A DNA stretch of 64,000 bases, from contig VGES01000005.1 of NCBI GenBank assembly GCA_016869765.1, positions 1 through 64,000 on the forward strand, written 5' to 3'. Made by a program: the position numbers and the translations under genes. Shown piece by piece: positions 24,598 to 33,901 of the stretch. This DNA is from Alphaproteobacteria bacterium. Lineage in GTDB: Bacteria; Pseudomonadota; Alphaproteobacteria; SHVP01. The stretch's first letter is position 1; each line of letters begins with the position of its first letter. The notes below the pieces were generated by a model. That model did no database searches, was not told the DNA's origin, and saw nothing but the letters and a program-made list of their open reading frames with translations.

Positions 24598-26121
24598 ATG
24601 ACCGACCCGAGCTCTGCCAACGCCCCCACGAACTATCCCGAGTACACCGTCAGCGAACTCGCGGGCGCGCTCAAGCGCAAGATCGAGGACTCGTTCGGAC
24701 GCGTGCGCGTGCGGGGCGAAACCTCGCGAGTCAAAGCGTATCCGTCCGGACACGTCTACATCACGCTCAAGGACGAGGGTTCGGTCCTCGAGGCGATCTG
24801 CTATCGCACCACTTGGGCCCGCCTCAAATTCAAACCGGGGGATGGGCTCGAAGTCATCTGCTCGGGGCGGTTGACGACCTATCAGTCGCGATCGCAGTAC
24901 CAACTGATCATCGATCACGTCGAGCCGGCCGGGGTCGGGGCTCTGATGGCGCTCCTCGAGGAACGGCGTCGCAAGTTGATGGCAGAAGGGCTGTTCGAAG
25001 CGTCTCGCAAGAAGGCGCTGCCGTACCTGCCCGATGTCGTCGGCGTCGTGACGTCGCTGTCGGGAGCTGTCATTCGTGACATCCTCCATCGTCTGCGGGA
25101 GCGGTTTCCACGCCATGTGCTGATTTGGCCCGTCGCCGTGCAGGGAGATGGAGCCGCGGACCAGATCGCGCGGGCGATTGCGGGGTTCAACCGACTTCCG
25201 CCGGACGGGCCGGTGCCTCGGCCCGACCTTCTGATCGTCGCTCGTGGCGGCGGCAGTCTCGAAGATCTCTGGCCGTTCAACGAAGAGATCGTGGTGCGGG
25301 CGACAGCGGCCAGTGGCATCCCGCTGATCTCGGCCGTCGGTCACGAGACCGACACCACGTTGATCGACTTCGCCGCCGACAAGCGGGCCCCGACCCCGAC
25401 GGCGGCTGCCGAGATGGCGGTGCCGGTTCGTCGGGAGCTGCTCTACCAGGTGAGCGATCAGCAGCGTCGGCTGCTCGGTGGGATTCATCGTCGGCTGCGC
25501 ACGGCAGAAGCAGAACTCCAGGCGGCGCGGCGCGGGCTGCGGGATCCCCGCGAGCGTGTTCGCGCTGCGGAGCAGCGCTTGGACGATCTCGGAGAACGTC
25601 TCGGGCGGGCCTTGCGGGCCAATCTGCTCCTGAGCGGCCGTCGGCTCGGCGAGGCTGGTCGGGGATTGCGACCCCGGGTATTGCGGCGGTCATTCCACGA
25701 GGCGCAGCGCGGTACCACGATCGCTGGCCAACGTCTCGCAAGAGCCCTTTTGGCCGATGTGCGTCACCACCGGACGCATTTCGAGGTCATCATGCGTCGG
25801 TTCCACGTCGGCCTGGTCGATCGTCGTTTCGACCGCGCCGCGGAGCGGCTCGGCGGGCAGGTACGCCTGCTCGAGTCCTTCGGCTATCAGAACGTCTTGA
25901 ATCGTGGCTTCGCCCTGGTTCGCGACTCGAACGGCGCGCCAGTCAAGGAGGTTGCCGCCGCGTTGCCGGGCAAACCCGTTGTGTTAGAGTTCCGCGACGG
26001 CTCGGTCGGGGCGCACATCGCCGACGATGCGTCCCCCAGCCTGAAGGCGCCGCGCCCTCCTGCGCGGTTCCGGCGGCGAAGTCGGGTCACCCCCGACGAG
26101 AAGCAAGGGAAACTCCTCTAG
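24598..26121 (+). CDS. xseA: Exodeoxyribonuclease VII large subunit
   Basis: A 507-residue XseA. The N-terminal OB fold ([31 protein letters not shown]) is followed by the catalytic core with [36 protein letters not shown] and [21 protein letters not shown] long Arg-rich alpha-helical region (about residues 280-430) is the coiled coil that binds XseB. xseB is not adjacent. Stop and the following DUF2093 start abut directly. Confidence 0.97.
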   Translation: MTDPSSANAPTNYPEYTVSELAGALKRKIEDSFGRVRVRGETSRVKAYPSGHVYITLKDEGSVLEAICYRTTWARLKFKPGDGLEVICSGRLTTYQSRSQYQLIIDHVEPAGVGALMALLEERRRKLMAEGLFEASRKKALPYLPDVVGVVTSLSGAVIRDILHRLRERFPRHVLIWPVAVQGDGAADQIARAIAGFNRLPPDGPVPRPDLLIVARGGGSLEDLWPFNEEIVVRATAASGIPLISAVGHETDTTLIDFAADKRAPTPTAAAEMAVPVRRELLYQVSDQQRRLLGGIHRRLRTAEAELQAARRGLRDPRERVRAAEQRLDDLGERLGRALRANLLLSGRRLGEAGRGLRPRVLRRSFHEAQRGTTIAGQRLARALLADVRHHRTHFEVIMRRFHVGLVDRRFDRAAERLGGQVRLLESFGYQNVLNRGFALVRDSNGAPVKEVAAALPGKPVVLEFRDGSVGAHIADDASPSLKAPRPPARFRRRSRVTPDEKQGKLL

Positions 26122-26352
26122 ATGCACGGGCCGTTGCGGAGCGAAGCGATTCTCAAGTACCTCTCCGGCAGCTTCGAAGTCGTGAAGCCAGGGACGTTCG
26201 TGCGCTGCGCCGTGACCCGCGTCGAGATTGCCATCGAAGACCTGCGCTACTGGAGCTTCGAGCGTCAGGAAGCGTACGCCTCGGCGGTGATCGCCGCGGA
26301 GCGCGCGCGCGCTGCGCGGAACGGCTCGACGGATTCGAGCCCCAGAACCTAG
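26122..26352 (+). CDS. DUF2093 family small protein
   Basis: A 76-residue protein matching the alphaproteobacterial DUF2093 family, which I recall beside xseA: EAILKYLSGSFEVVKPGTFV, then RCAVTRVEIAIEDLRYWS, then RQEAYA. A single Cys is present; function is unknown. It begins right after the xseA stop and ends 6 bases before the M23 peptidase, so it is probably the middle gene of a three-gene unit. Confidence 0.8.
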   Translation: MHGPLRSEAILKYLSGSFEVVKPGTFVRCAVTRVEIAIEDLRYWSFERQEAYASAVIAAERARAARNGSTDSSPRT

Positions 26353-26358
26353 CGGCAG

Positions 26359-27168
26359 ATGCGCAGCGTCGTCGCAGCGCTTCTCGTTCTGATCGCATTT
26401 CCTGCGCTGGCCCAGGTCGATCTGCGAGGTCAGATGGTTCAGGGAGGCGTCGTTCGTGGGCAGACGCTTCCCGGGGCTCAGGCCATGCTCGACGATCAAC
26501 CCGTCCGTGTCTCCCCGGACGGTCGGTTTGTCTTCGGCTTCGGCCGTGACCAGGCGACACGCGCGCGATTGGTGGTCCTGCTCCCGGACGGGCGACGCAT
26601 CGAACAGGATCTATCGGTCGAGCGGCGGCGCTACGTCGTGCAGCGGATCAATGGCCTGGCGAGCGAAATGGTCAGCCCCGACGAGGCTGCCATGGGGCGA
26701 ATCCGGCGCGAGGCCGATCAGGTGAGCGAAGCGCGGCGTCACGATCTGCCCGAGCCGTGGTTCGACGAGGAATTCCTCTGGCCGACTCGTGGCCCGATCA
26801 CCGGCGTTTATGGTAGCCAGCGCATCCTCAACGGTGAACCGCGGCAACCGCACTTCGGTGTGGACGTGGCCGCACCCGCCGGTACACCGGTTTTCGCGCC
26901 GGCGGCTGGCACCGTGACCTTGGCCGAACCCGATCTCTATTTCACCGGCGGTACGATCATCCTCGATCACGGCCATGGGCTCTCCTCGGTGTTCCAGCAC
27001 CTGAATTCTCTCGGGGTCAAAGTCGGAGATCGAGTCGCCCGGGGTGATCCCCTCGGAGCCGTGGGGGCGACGGGGCGCGTCACGGGAGCGCATCTGCATT
27101 GGGGAATGAACTGGTTCACGGTGCGGGTCGATCCACAGCTCGTGGTCGGGCCGATGCCAGCGGATTAG
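26359..27168 (+). CDS. M23 (LytM) family metallopeptidase, exported
   Basis: A 269-residue periplasmic peptidoglycan endopeptidase candidate. Signal peptide MRSVVAALLVLIAFPALAQ. The N-terminal domain (about 20-135) is a beta-rich region found in this family; the M23 domain follows (about 140-265). Zinc ligands are intact: HFGVD (H-x3-D), the ILDHGHG/FQHLNS histidines and HLHWG (HxH). It should therefore be an active endopeptidase rather than a LytM regulator of the EnvC type. Downstream of DUF2093 by 6 bases. Confidence 0.88.
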   Translation: MRSVVAALLVLIAFPALAQVDLRGQMVQGGVVRGQTLPGAQAMLDDQPVRVSPDGRFVFGFGRDQATRARLVVLLPDGRRIEQDLSVERRRYVVQRINGLASEMVSPDEAAMGRIRREADQVSEARRHDLPEPWFDEEFLWPTRGPITGVYGSQRILNGEPRQPHFGVDVAAPAGTPVFAPAAGTVTLAEPDLYFTGGTIILDHGHGLSSVFQHLNSLGVKVGDRVARGDPLGAVGATGRVTGAHLHWGMNWFTVRVDPQLVVGPMPAD

Positions 27169-27223
27169 GGGTGGGGCGTTTGATTGCCCGAAGGCGCCAA
27201 CCCGTATCCGCGGGGAGCGGGAC

Positions 27224-28132
27224 GTGATCCGCCTTTGGCCGGTCTCGGAGAGTTTCGGGGCGGAAGTCGAGGGCGTGGATCTCCGCCACTCGCCCTCGTC
27301 GGAATCCGTGGCCGCGATCGACGCGGCATTGCTGCGCTACGCCGTTCTCGTCATTCCAGGCCAACAACTGACGCCAGAGCAGCACCGCGCGGTCGCTGCC
27401 GCGTTTGGGCCGCTCGAACCGATGGCGCCACCCACCGGCAGGGACAAGGTCGGCCGCGGTGACGAATACTTGATCGACGTCTCGAACCTGACCGCTGCCG
27501 GTCGTCCCTGGGCCGATGACAGCCCATCGCGCGGCGTCCAGCGCGCCAACGAACTGTGGCACACCGACTCCTCGTTCAAGGAAACGCCCGCCCGCGCCTC
27601 GTTTCTCTACGCGCGATCAATCCCGACCGCCGGCGGGCGAACGGAGTTCGCCGACCTTCGTGCGGCGTACGACGCGCTGCCCCAGTCTCGTCGTGATTGG
27701 CTGGAGGGTCGTATCGCCCATCACTCGCTGGCCACGTCGCGCCGTAGGACGGGGTTCGGTGGCTTCGATGGTACACAGTTGGCGGCAATGGCGCCCGTTC
27801 CGCAGCTGCTCGTGCGCCGAATCCCGGAGACCGGCAGGCGAAGTCTTTACCTCGCCTCCCATATCGGCGGGATCGAGGGGCTCAGCTCGGACGGGGCGGA
27901 GGAGGTGCTGAGCGAGTTGCTCACACATGCGACCCAGCGTCAGTTCGTCTACAGCCACCGCTGGCGCAAGGGCGATCTCGTGATCTGGGACAACCGCTGC
28001 ACGATGCACCGGCTTCGTCCCTATGATGACCTCCACACGCATCGCGACTTGCAACGCGCAACGACCCTGGATCGTGGGAACACCTGCGACCTCGAGGGCA
28101 TCCTCCGACCCGCGCCCGCCCACCGACCATAA
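27224..28132 (+). CDS. TauD/TfdA family Fe(II)/2-oxoglutarate dioxygenase
   Basis: A 302-residue oxygenase whose motif run is that of TfdA/TauD: ELWHTDSSF (His and Asp of the HxD facial triad, about residues 109-117), RTEFADLRAAYDALP, SLYLASHIGGIEG, then DLVIWDNRCTMHRLRPYD (distal His) and RDLQRATT (2-oxoglutarate Arg). It would hydroxylate a substrate leading to cleavage, as for taurine or aryloxyacetates, but the substrate cannot be read from sequence. The start is GTG 27224, preceded by GGGAGCGGGAC. It stands alone and converges on the unknown gene downstream, 5 bases apart. Confidence 0.88.
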   Translation: MIRLWPVSESFGAEVEGVDLRHSPSSESVAAIDAALLRYAVLVIPGQQLTPEQHRAVAAAFGPLEPMAPPTGRDKVGRGDEYLIDVSNLTAAGRPWADDSPSRGVQRANELWHTDSSFKETPARASFLYARSIPTAGGRTEFADLRAAYDALPQSRRDWLEGRIAHHSLATSRRRTGFGGFDGTQLAAMAPVPQLLVRRIPETGRRSLYLASHIGGIEGLSSDGAEEVLSELLTHATQRQFVYSHRWRKGDLVIWDNRCTMHRLRPYDDLHTHRDLQRATTLDRGNTCDLEGILRPAPAHRP

Positions 28133-28137
28133 CGGCA

Positions 28138-28641
28138 TCAACGGTTCGGCCGCGGTTCCGCCAGTGTCTGGTCGACTCGGCCGAGAATCCGGGTCTCGTC
28201 GATCGCGTGCTTGGCATTGTAGCGCCGTACGGCGATCGTCGTGTCATCGGCGATGTACACCCAGAATTCGTCGCCAGCCCGGAACTGATCGTGGGACGCC
28301 TCGACCGCAAGGCAAAGAGCCTCCCGGATGATCTCTCCGTGCGACGTGGTGACCTCGTTGGCGTTGCGTCGCAGCGTCTTGCGCATCGAAATGACGGCCA
28401 TCAGTGCCAAGGCCCAAGGCGCGTCAAGCGGCAAGATCTCCGCCGCCTTTTCCTTGTTGGCCGATCGCTTGATCGCGACCCGGGTTCGGCGAGCAGCCTG
28501 AAATACGTCTCGTCCGTTGCAGTAGACCTGCCACCACGGGGGATTCCTGACCTCGCCGGGGCGCCCATCGCAGGCGTAGATCGCCACCCGGGCCCGAATC
28601 GTCCGCCACTCGTCAGCGAGCTTGCCGAATAGGCCACTCAT
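28138..28641 (-). CDS. Hypothetical protein coupled to a lipid A acyltransferase gene
   Basis: I do not recognise this 167-residue protein. No signal peptide or membrane segment is evident. It has a basic central part (ARRTRVAIKRSANKEKAAE) and a Trp-rich patch (NPPWWQVY) early on. The C-terminal half ends in a strand-rich segment (RAGDEFWVYIADDTTIAVRR). ATG 28641 overlaps the stop of the lpxL-like gene (ATGA), so it is translated with it and is the last gene of the lipid A run. Codon use resembles its neighbours, supporting a real gene. A role linked to envelope lipid synthesis is inferred from position only. Confidence 0.6.
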   Translation of the reverse strand: MSGLFGKLADEWRTIRARVAIYACDGRPGEVRNPPWWQVYCNGRDVFQAARRTRVAIKRSANKEKAAEILPLDAPWALALMAVISMRKTLRRNANEVTTSHGEIIREALCLAVEASHDQFRAGDEFWVYIADDTTIAVRRYNAKHAIDETRILGRVDQTLAEPRPNR

Positions 28642-29519
28642 GAGTCGGGCCACCGACGGTGCAACCACATCCAATGGGCGGGCCGCAACCGAATGGCTTC
28701 TTCGAGGTGGTGGTTGATCGTGCGCAGCAACGCCCGGACGTCGGCATGGCGATCGCCGCTACGCGGTAACGTGAGCGGTGGCGCGATCGTGACGCGGAAC
28801 CGGGCTCCGGTCTCGCGCACGACCCGACAGGGGACAAGCGGAAGATCGTATTTGAGCGCGAGTTGGGCCACGGCGGGGGCCGTCATGGCGTCGTGGCCGA
28901 AGAATGGTACGGCAATCCCGCCCGAATGTTTCTGATCGACCAGCATGCCGAGGTGGCCGCCCCGCTGGATGATTTCGATCATCTGGCGGGCGCCGCTCGC
29001 GCCTTTGGGGATGTGGGTTTCGGTGATGGCGCCCCGGGCCCGCAGGATCATCGCATCGACCATCGGATTGTTCGCGGCGCGGTAGACCAGACTGATCGAA
29101 ACGCCGCGTTGTGCGACCGCGAGCGGCATGATCTCCCAGTTCGCGAGATGCCCGGAGAAGAAGATGCCAGCCCGTCCGTCATCGCGCAGCCGATCGATGT
29201 GCTCGACGCCGTCGACGACGATGCGGCCGTCCTTGGCGTAACAGTCGAAGCGCTGGAGATTGGGGTATTCGGCCGCGGTGCGGCCGAGATTGTCCCACAT
29301 GTCGTGGATCGCCTGGGCGATCTGCCGATCGTCCCAGGTCGGAAACGCGCGGCGCAGGTTCTTCTCGGCGCGTTCGGATACCTTGAGATGGGGCCCCAAG
29401 CGCCGCGCGATGGCGCCTCCGAGGCGTGACGCGGCATCGAGCGGTAGAGCGCGAAACAGCGCACCGGCCGCGGTGGCCGCGGCCGCCTCCAGGATATGCG
29501 CGAGGCGTCGCTCGGTCAT
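28638..29519 (-). CDS. LpxL/HtrB-like lipid A acyltransferase
   Basis: A 293-residue inner-membrane-associated acyltransferase that would add a secondary acyl chain to lipid A using acyl-ACP. The HxxxxE catalytic motif is in FFSGHLANWEIMP (about residues 120-132). GASGARQMIEIIQRGGHLGMLVDQKHSGGIAVPFFG and PAHWMWLHRRW match the family in order. An N-terminal hydrophobic segment is weak (AAAATAAGALFRAL). It overlaps lpxK upstream and the unknown gene downstream by ATGA each. Confidence 0.88.
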   Translation of the reverse strand: MTERRLAHILEAAAATAAGALFRALPLDAASRLGGAIARRLGPHLKVSERAEKNLRRAFPTWDDRQIAQAIHDMWDNLGRTAAEYPNLQRFDCYAKDGRIVVDGVEHIDRLRDDGRAGIFFSGHLANWEIMPLAVAQRGVSISLVYRAANNPMVDAMILRARGAITETHIPKGASGARQMIEIIQRGGHLGMLVDQKHSGGIAVPFFGHDAMTAPAVAQLALKYDLPLVPCRVVRETGARFRVTIAPPLTLPRSGDRHADVRALLRTINHHLEEAIRLRPAHWMWLHRRWPDS

Positions 29520-30502
29520 GACGTCGCCGGACCGACGAAAATCGGTGCCAGGATTTCGGCCAGGGCATCGCTGTGTTCGAACGTCAGTTCGACGGCCAGC
29601 ACCTCGAGCATCCGGCGCGCATCCGTGGGCAGTCGAACGGCGTCCTTCGTCGTCGTGACGAGTTTGGCCTGGCGGCTGACGGCGATCTCGACCAGTTTCA
29701 TGATCTCATCGTCGCGATACACGTGATGATCGGGGAAGGTGTAGGCGCCGACGACCCGGCAGCCGGCCGCCACCAGGGTGTTGAAGAACTTCTGAGGGCG
29801 CCCGATCCCAGCGAACGCGACAAGGGCCTGATCGGCGAGCGTTGCAATCGAGGAAGTGGGCGCCAGGCGGGCGACATAGACGGGCGGCCCCCACAGGAGA
29901 TCGTCGGGCCGGACGACATCCCCGCCATCGTCGGCAACGAGAACGACGGCCGAGGCGCGCTTGCCGGCCTCCACGGGCAACTCGCGGAGTGGGCCGGCCG
30001 GAATCCGTCGGCCGTTGCCAAAGCCGTAACCGCCGTCGACGACCAAAAGGGATACGTCTTTGACGAGAGCCGGGTTCTGCAGGCCATCGTCGAGCACTAG
30101 GACATCGGCCCCGGCGGCTACGGCGGCGTTCGCTCCGGCCACGCGATCGCGTGCGACCCACGTCGGAGCCACTTCGGCCAAGAGCAAGGCCTCGTCGCCA
30201 ACGGCGGCCGCCCCGTGGGAGGCGACCCGCACTGGCCCCGGCAGGTTGCCCCCATAGCCGCGCGTGATCAGGTGGGGTTGGCGGCCGCGCTGCTTGAGAA
30301 ACCGCGCGACCGCGATGGCGGTCGGCGTCTTGCCCGCTCCACCCGCAACGACGTTGCCGACGCAGATCACCGGCACGGGACTGCGCACCGGGCGGACGAA
30401 ACCGCGATGAAGTCGGCCGGCAAGGGAATAGAGTCCGGCCAACGGCGACAGAAGATCGGCGATTCGTGAGCGGGGATTGCCCCAAAACTCGGGCGCGCGC
30501 AC
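29516..30502 (-). CDS. lpxK: Tetraacyldisaccharide 4'-kinase
   Basis: A 328-residue kinase phosphorylating the 4' position of the lipid A disaccharide precursor at the inner membrane. The P-loop is VGNVVAGGAGKTPTAIAVA (about residues 49-67), followed by ITRGYGG, VGDEALLLA, VLVLDDGLQNP and FPDHHVYRDDEI. The start is GTG 30502, three bases after the stop of the upstream acyltransferase; the open frame extends a further 630 bases, but that part lies over another gene and lacks LpxK homology. The gene commonly found just before lpxK in alphaproteobacteria, waaA, is not here. Confidence 0.92.
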   Translation of the reverse strand: MRAPEFWGNPRSRIADLLSPLAGLYSLAGRLHRGFVRPVRSPVPVICVGNVVAGGAGKTPTAIAVARFLKQRGRQPHLITRGYGGNLPGPVRVASHGAAAVGDEALLLAEVAPTWVARDRVAGANAAVAAGADVLVLDDGLQNPALVKDVSLLVVDGGYGFGNGRRIPAGPLRELPVEAGKRASAVVLVADDGGDVVRPDDLLWGPPVYVARLAPTSSIATLADQALVAFAGIGRPQKFFNTLVAAGCRVVGAYTFPDHHVYRDDEIMKLVEIAVSRQAKLVTTTKDAVRLPTDARRMLEVLAVELTFEHSDALAEILAPIFVGPATS

Positions 30503-30504
30503 GG

Positions 30505-31221
30505 TCAGGTTTCCTGCGGTAACGGCACGGGGCGGAGGGGCGTTCGGTCGCAATACTGATCGGCGATCCGACTGAGGTCGTTGAGGCGGTCCTCGAGTTC
30601 CTGTCGTTTGGCTTCTACGGCGGCGTTGTCTGCGTCGCGCGGCACCTCGATCGGCTGCCCCCAGAAATAGGCGCCTCGGGCAAACGGGCTCGGGACCATG
30701 AACCGGTCCCAGGAGTTGAGCACCAGGCCCGACGACGCGCTGCAGGAGACCGGGACGATCGGAACGCCCGCGAGTCGCGCCACCTGAATGGCACCCGCCG
30801 AGGCTCGCATATAGGGGCCGCGCGGGGCATCCGGGGTGATCCCGACCCACTCGCCCTTGCGCACGGCGCTCAGCATTGCCCGGACCGCGCGCGAGCCGCC
30901 CTTGGTCGTCGAGCCTCTCGTCGTGCCGACGCCGAACGATTCGACCGTTCGCGTGATCAGATCGCCGTCGCGGTGTTCGGAGGCCAACATCGACATGGTC
31001 CGATGCCGTGGCCATGCCGCCGGCATCATCAACAGGCGGCCGTGCCAAAAGGCCAGGATGAAAGGCCGTCCTTCGCGCCAGAATTGCCGGGGTACGTCGT
31101 CGCCGAAGACGCTCCATTGTCCCCATGAGCGGCACAGGCGAACATATCCGGCAATGGCGCGGGCGAGCATGCGACGCAACCTGCCGGATCGGCCCAGACG
31201 CTTCACCAGACGACGCATCAC
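30505..31221 (-). CDS. DUF374 lysophospholipid acyltransferase family protein
   Basis: A 238-residue acyltransferase-fold protein. AFWHGRLLMMPAA carries the catalytic His, MLASEHRDGDLITR and VGITPDAPRGP follow, and a membrane-anchoring stretch is weak. DUF374 genes sit next to waaA/lpxK in many alphaproteobacteria, and a role in lipid A or phospholipid acylation is assumed but not proven. Start ATG 31221 is adjacent to a second ATG at 31218. It begins 3 bases after the ABC transporter stop and ends 2 bases before lpxK. Confidence 0.8.
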   Translation of the reverse strand: MMRRLVKRLGRSGRLRRMLARAIAGYVRLCRSWGQWSVFGDDVPRQFWREGRPFILAFWHGRLLMMPAAWPRHRTMSMLASEHRDGDLITRTVESFGVGTTRGSTTKGGSRAVRAMLSAVRKGEWVGITPDAPRGPYMRASAGAIQVARLAGVPIVPVSCSASSGLVLNSWDRFMVPSPFARGAYFWGQPIEVPRDADNAAVEAKRQELEDRLNDLSRIADQYCDRTPLRPVPLPQET

Positions 31222-31224
31222 CGA

Positions 31225-33033
31225 TCAGGCCGAGGCGCGCGCCGGATCCGGGTCGGGGGTCGCTTGCAGCGCATAGAGCTTTGCATAGAGGCCGCCGCGC
31301 GCCATTAGTTCGGCGTGTGTCCCGGTGTCGACGACCAGTCCCCCATCGATCACGACGATCCGATCGGCATCGACCACCGTCGACAGACGGTGCGCGACCA
31401 CCACCGTGGTGCGGCCGCGACTCAAACGCTGCAGCGCATCCTGGACCTGTCGCTCCGACTGGGTGTCGAGAGAGGAGGTCGCTTCGTCGAGCAGGAGGAC
31501 GGGTGCGTTCTTGAGCATGGCGCGCGCGATCGCGATCCGTTGGCGTTGCCCGCCCGAAAGCTTGACGCCGGCCTCGCCGACCATCGTGTCGTATCCCTGA
31601 GGCAATTCGACGATGAAGTCGTGCGCCGCCGCCGACGTGGCCGCTGCGACGATCTCCGCTTCGCTGGCCCCCGGTCGGCCGTAGGCGATGTTCGCCCGTA
31701 CCGTGTCGTTGAACAGCGTCGACTCTTGGCTGACCAGGGCGACGGCGCGCCGCAAGCTCACCTGGGTCACCGCGCGTACGTCCTGGCCGTCGATCGAAAC
31801 GCGCCCGCCGTTTACGTCGAAGAAACGCGGAATCAGATTGAGGATGGTCGATTTTCCCGCCCCCGAGGGGCCGACGATGGCCAGCGTCTTGCCCGCGGGG
31901 ACTTCGAAGCTGACGCCGTGGAGCGCTGGTGCCAGCGCGTTGTACGCGTAGACGACTTGATCGAAGCGGATGCCGCCGCCACCCACGACGAGAGCCTTGG
32001 CATCGGCCCGGTCACGAATGTCGGGCTCGGTGTCGAGCAACGTGAACACTCGTGCGGCGGCGGCGAGGCCTTCTTGCAGCGCGGTGTTGAGGCCAGCGAG
32101 GCTCTTGACCGGTTGATAGGCGAGGAGCAGCGCGGTGAGGAACGAGAAGAAAGCTCCGGTCGAGATTTCCCCAGCAAAGACCCGGTTGCCGGCGTAGAGC
32201 ACGACGGCGGCAATGGCGACGCCCGAGAGAAATTCCATCAGCGGCGTCGACGCCGCCCGGGTGCGCACAACCTTGAACAACGCGGTCAAGCGCGCTTCGT
32301 TGGCGGCGCGCGCCCGATCCGACTCGTAGGCTTCCATGCCATAAGCCTTCACATGCCGTGCACCCTGGAAGGCTTCGGCCAGCAACGCGCTGAAGGCTCC
32401 GGCCCGCTCCTGGTTCTGGGTCGACGCCTTGCGCATACGTCGGCCGAGCTTGCGCACCGGCAAGATGGCGATCGGGAAGATGACGCAGGCGACGATCGCC
32501 AGGCGCCAGTCCTGGAAGAACAACACGCCGGCGAGCGCCGCGGCCATCACGAGGTCCTTGGCGATACCGGTGATGGCCTTCGACAGCGCCTCGGACAGCA
32601 GATTGGTGTCGGTGAGAAACCGGGAAATCAGGCCGCCCGTTGCGTTGCCGTGAAAAAACGACAGGTCGGCGCGCATCAAGTGCGCGAACAGGCGGTTCTG
32701 AATATCGGCGATGATGCGTTGCCCGAAGACGCTCATCAGATAGGATTGAAAGTACGTCGCCACCGCCTTGACCAGTGCGATCACCAGGATCGCGGCCGGC
32801 ACGATGAGCAGGGCGAACTGGTCGCGGTTGACGAACACGTCGTCGAGCACGCGCTCGATGATCAGGGCGTTCGCCGCCGTCGTGGCGGCGACCAACCCCA
32901 TGCAGCCGGCTGCGATGATCAGAGTCTGCAGGTGCGGGCGGACGAACCCGCGATAGAGCCGCAGCAGCAGCTCCTTGGTCGAAAACGACCGACCACCGGC
33001 CGACCCGGGGCGGCTGGCGCCACTGTCCTTCAT
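31225..33033 (-). CDS. MsbA-like ABC transporter (fused permease and ATPase)
   Basis: A 602-residue half-transporter: six transmembrane helices in residues about 25-330, then a nucleotide-binding domain with Walker A GPSGAGKST, Q-loop LVSQESTLF, signature LSGGQRQRIAIARAM, Walker B VLLLDEATSSLD and the switch His in VVAHRLSTV. Its position directly before lipid A genes favours lipid A-core flipping, like MsbA, over drug export, but sequence alone cannot exclude other substrates. ATG 33033 (MKDSGASRPG) is chosen; two further in-frame ATGs lie upstream (to 33066). The 76 bp to the upstream phosphatase gene could hold a separate promoter. Confidence 0.85.
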   Translation of the reverse strand: MKDSGASRPGSAGGRSFSTKELLLRLYRGFVRPHLQTLIIAAGCMGLVAATTAANALIIERVLDDVFVNRDQFALLIVPAAILVIALVKAVATYFQSYLMSVFGQRIIADIQNRLFAHLMRADLSFFHGNATGGLISRFLTDTNLLSEALSKAITGIAKDLVMAAALAGVLFFQDWRLAIVACVIFPIAILPVRKLGRRMRKASTQNQERAGAFSALLAEAFQGARHVKAYGMEAYESDRARAANEARLTALFKVVRTRAASTPLMEFLSGVAIAAVVLYAGNRVFAGEISTGAFFSFLTALLLAYQPVKSLAGLNTALQEGLAAAARVFTLLDTEPDIRDRADAKALVVGGGGIRFDQVVYAYNALAPALHGVSFEVPAGKTLAIVGPSGAGKSTILNLIPRFFDVNGGRVSIDGQDVRAVTQVSLRRAVALVSQESTLFNDTVRANIAYGRPGASEAEIVAAATSAAAHDFIVELPQGYDTMVGEAGVKLSGGQRQRIAIARAMLKNAPVLLLDEATSSLDTQSERQVQDALQRLSRGRTTVVVAHRLSTVVDADRIVVIDGGLVVDTGTHAELMARGGLYAKLYALQATPDPDPARASA

Positions 33034-33109
33034 GGCGCCGGACCATAGCATTGGCCCCGAAAGCACGCCAAACCGACTCGCCCGGCTGGCTCCCGCCCGG
33101 CACGGCGGG

Positions 33110-33901
33110 TCATGCGACCGTCGCAGCCGTGAGGCCGCTCACGAGCGCTGCGTGCAGTGGTTGGCCGGCGGCGACAACGTTTGGGTGTTCGACGCCCGGG
33201 CGGTTGTATTCGATACGACCGCCGTCGATTCGGGTCATGCAACCGCCGGCCTCGGTGATCAGGATGTCCGCCGCAGCGATGTCCCAATCGGATTTTCGGC
33301 TGAGAGTGATCGTGGCATCGAAGCGTCCTGCCGCAACCAGCGCCACCCGATAGGCCATCGAGTTGACGAACCGAAACTCCGCCCCATTGGCGGCTTCGAT
33401 CCAGTTGTGCCGTTCGAAGGTCCGGCGGCTCGACAGGAGTTTCGCTCCGACGACCCCCGCTTGTCGGCTCGTTCGGATGGGGCGGTCGTTGAGGGTCGCG
33501 CCCGCGCCCGCGGCGGCCAGAAAGAACTCGTCCTTGGCCGGGTTGAACACGGCTCCCAAGATCGGTCGGCCGTGCTCGACCAATGCCGCGACGATAGCGA
33601 ATTCGGGCTCCCGCTTGAGAAACGCCCGCGTTCCATCGATGGGATCGACCACCCAAACCCGTTCGGCCGAGAGCCGCCGGCGGTCGTCTTCGGTTTCCTC
33701 CGAAAGCCATCCGTAGCCGGGATAGGCCGCCGCCAGACGCTCCTTCAGCAGGTCATCGACCGCGATGTCCGCCTCACTGACCGGGTTGTCGGGGCCCTTT
33801 TGCCAGGACTTCACGTCGCCCTGGAAGTAGCGCAGGGCGAGGCGACCGGCCTCACGAACGGCGGCGGTAAGGGCTTCGCGTTCTGCGGCCAGTCCCGTCA
33901 T
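33110..33901 (-). CDS. Inositol monophosphatase/CysQ family phosphatase
   Basis: A 263-residue Mg-dependent, Li-sensitive-type phosphatase fold. Metal and catalytic motifs are present: LSEETEDD (Glu pair), VVDPIDGTRAFL (DPxDGT) and SDWDIAAADILITEAGG (the second signature). CysQ members hydrolyse 3'-phosphoadenosine 5'-phosphate, others inositol phosphates; the sequence does not settle which. It overlaps pmbA by one base and precedes the MsbA-like gene. pmbA next to an IMPase gene upstream of lipid A genes is a recurrent alphaproteobacterial arrangement. Confidence 0.85.
   Translation of the reverse strand: MTGLAAEREALTAAVREAGRLALRYFQGDVKSWQKGPDNPVSEADIAVDDLLKERLAAAYPGYGWLSEETEDDRRRLSAERVWVVDPIDGTRAFLKREPEFAIVAALVEHGRPILGAVFNPAKDEFFLAAAGAGATLNDRPIRTSRQAGVVGAKLLSSRRTFERHNWIEAANGAEFRFVNSMAYRVALVAAGRFDATITLSRKSDWDIAAADILITEAGGCMTRIDGGRIEYNRPGVEHPNVVAAGQPLHAALVSGLTAATVA

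Noticed and set aside
29516-31135. 539-codon frame suggesting a fusion upstream of lpxK
   Set aside because: The first 211 codons lie over the DUF374 acyltransferase in another frame and show no homology; LpxK begins at GTG 30502.
31315-33048. 577-codon open frame antisense to the MsbA-like gene
   Set aside because: It exactly shadows the transporter. Its translation is Arg/Gly/Asp-rich without family motifs, while the opposite strand has all ABC motifs; long antisense frames are common at this GC content.
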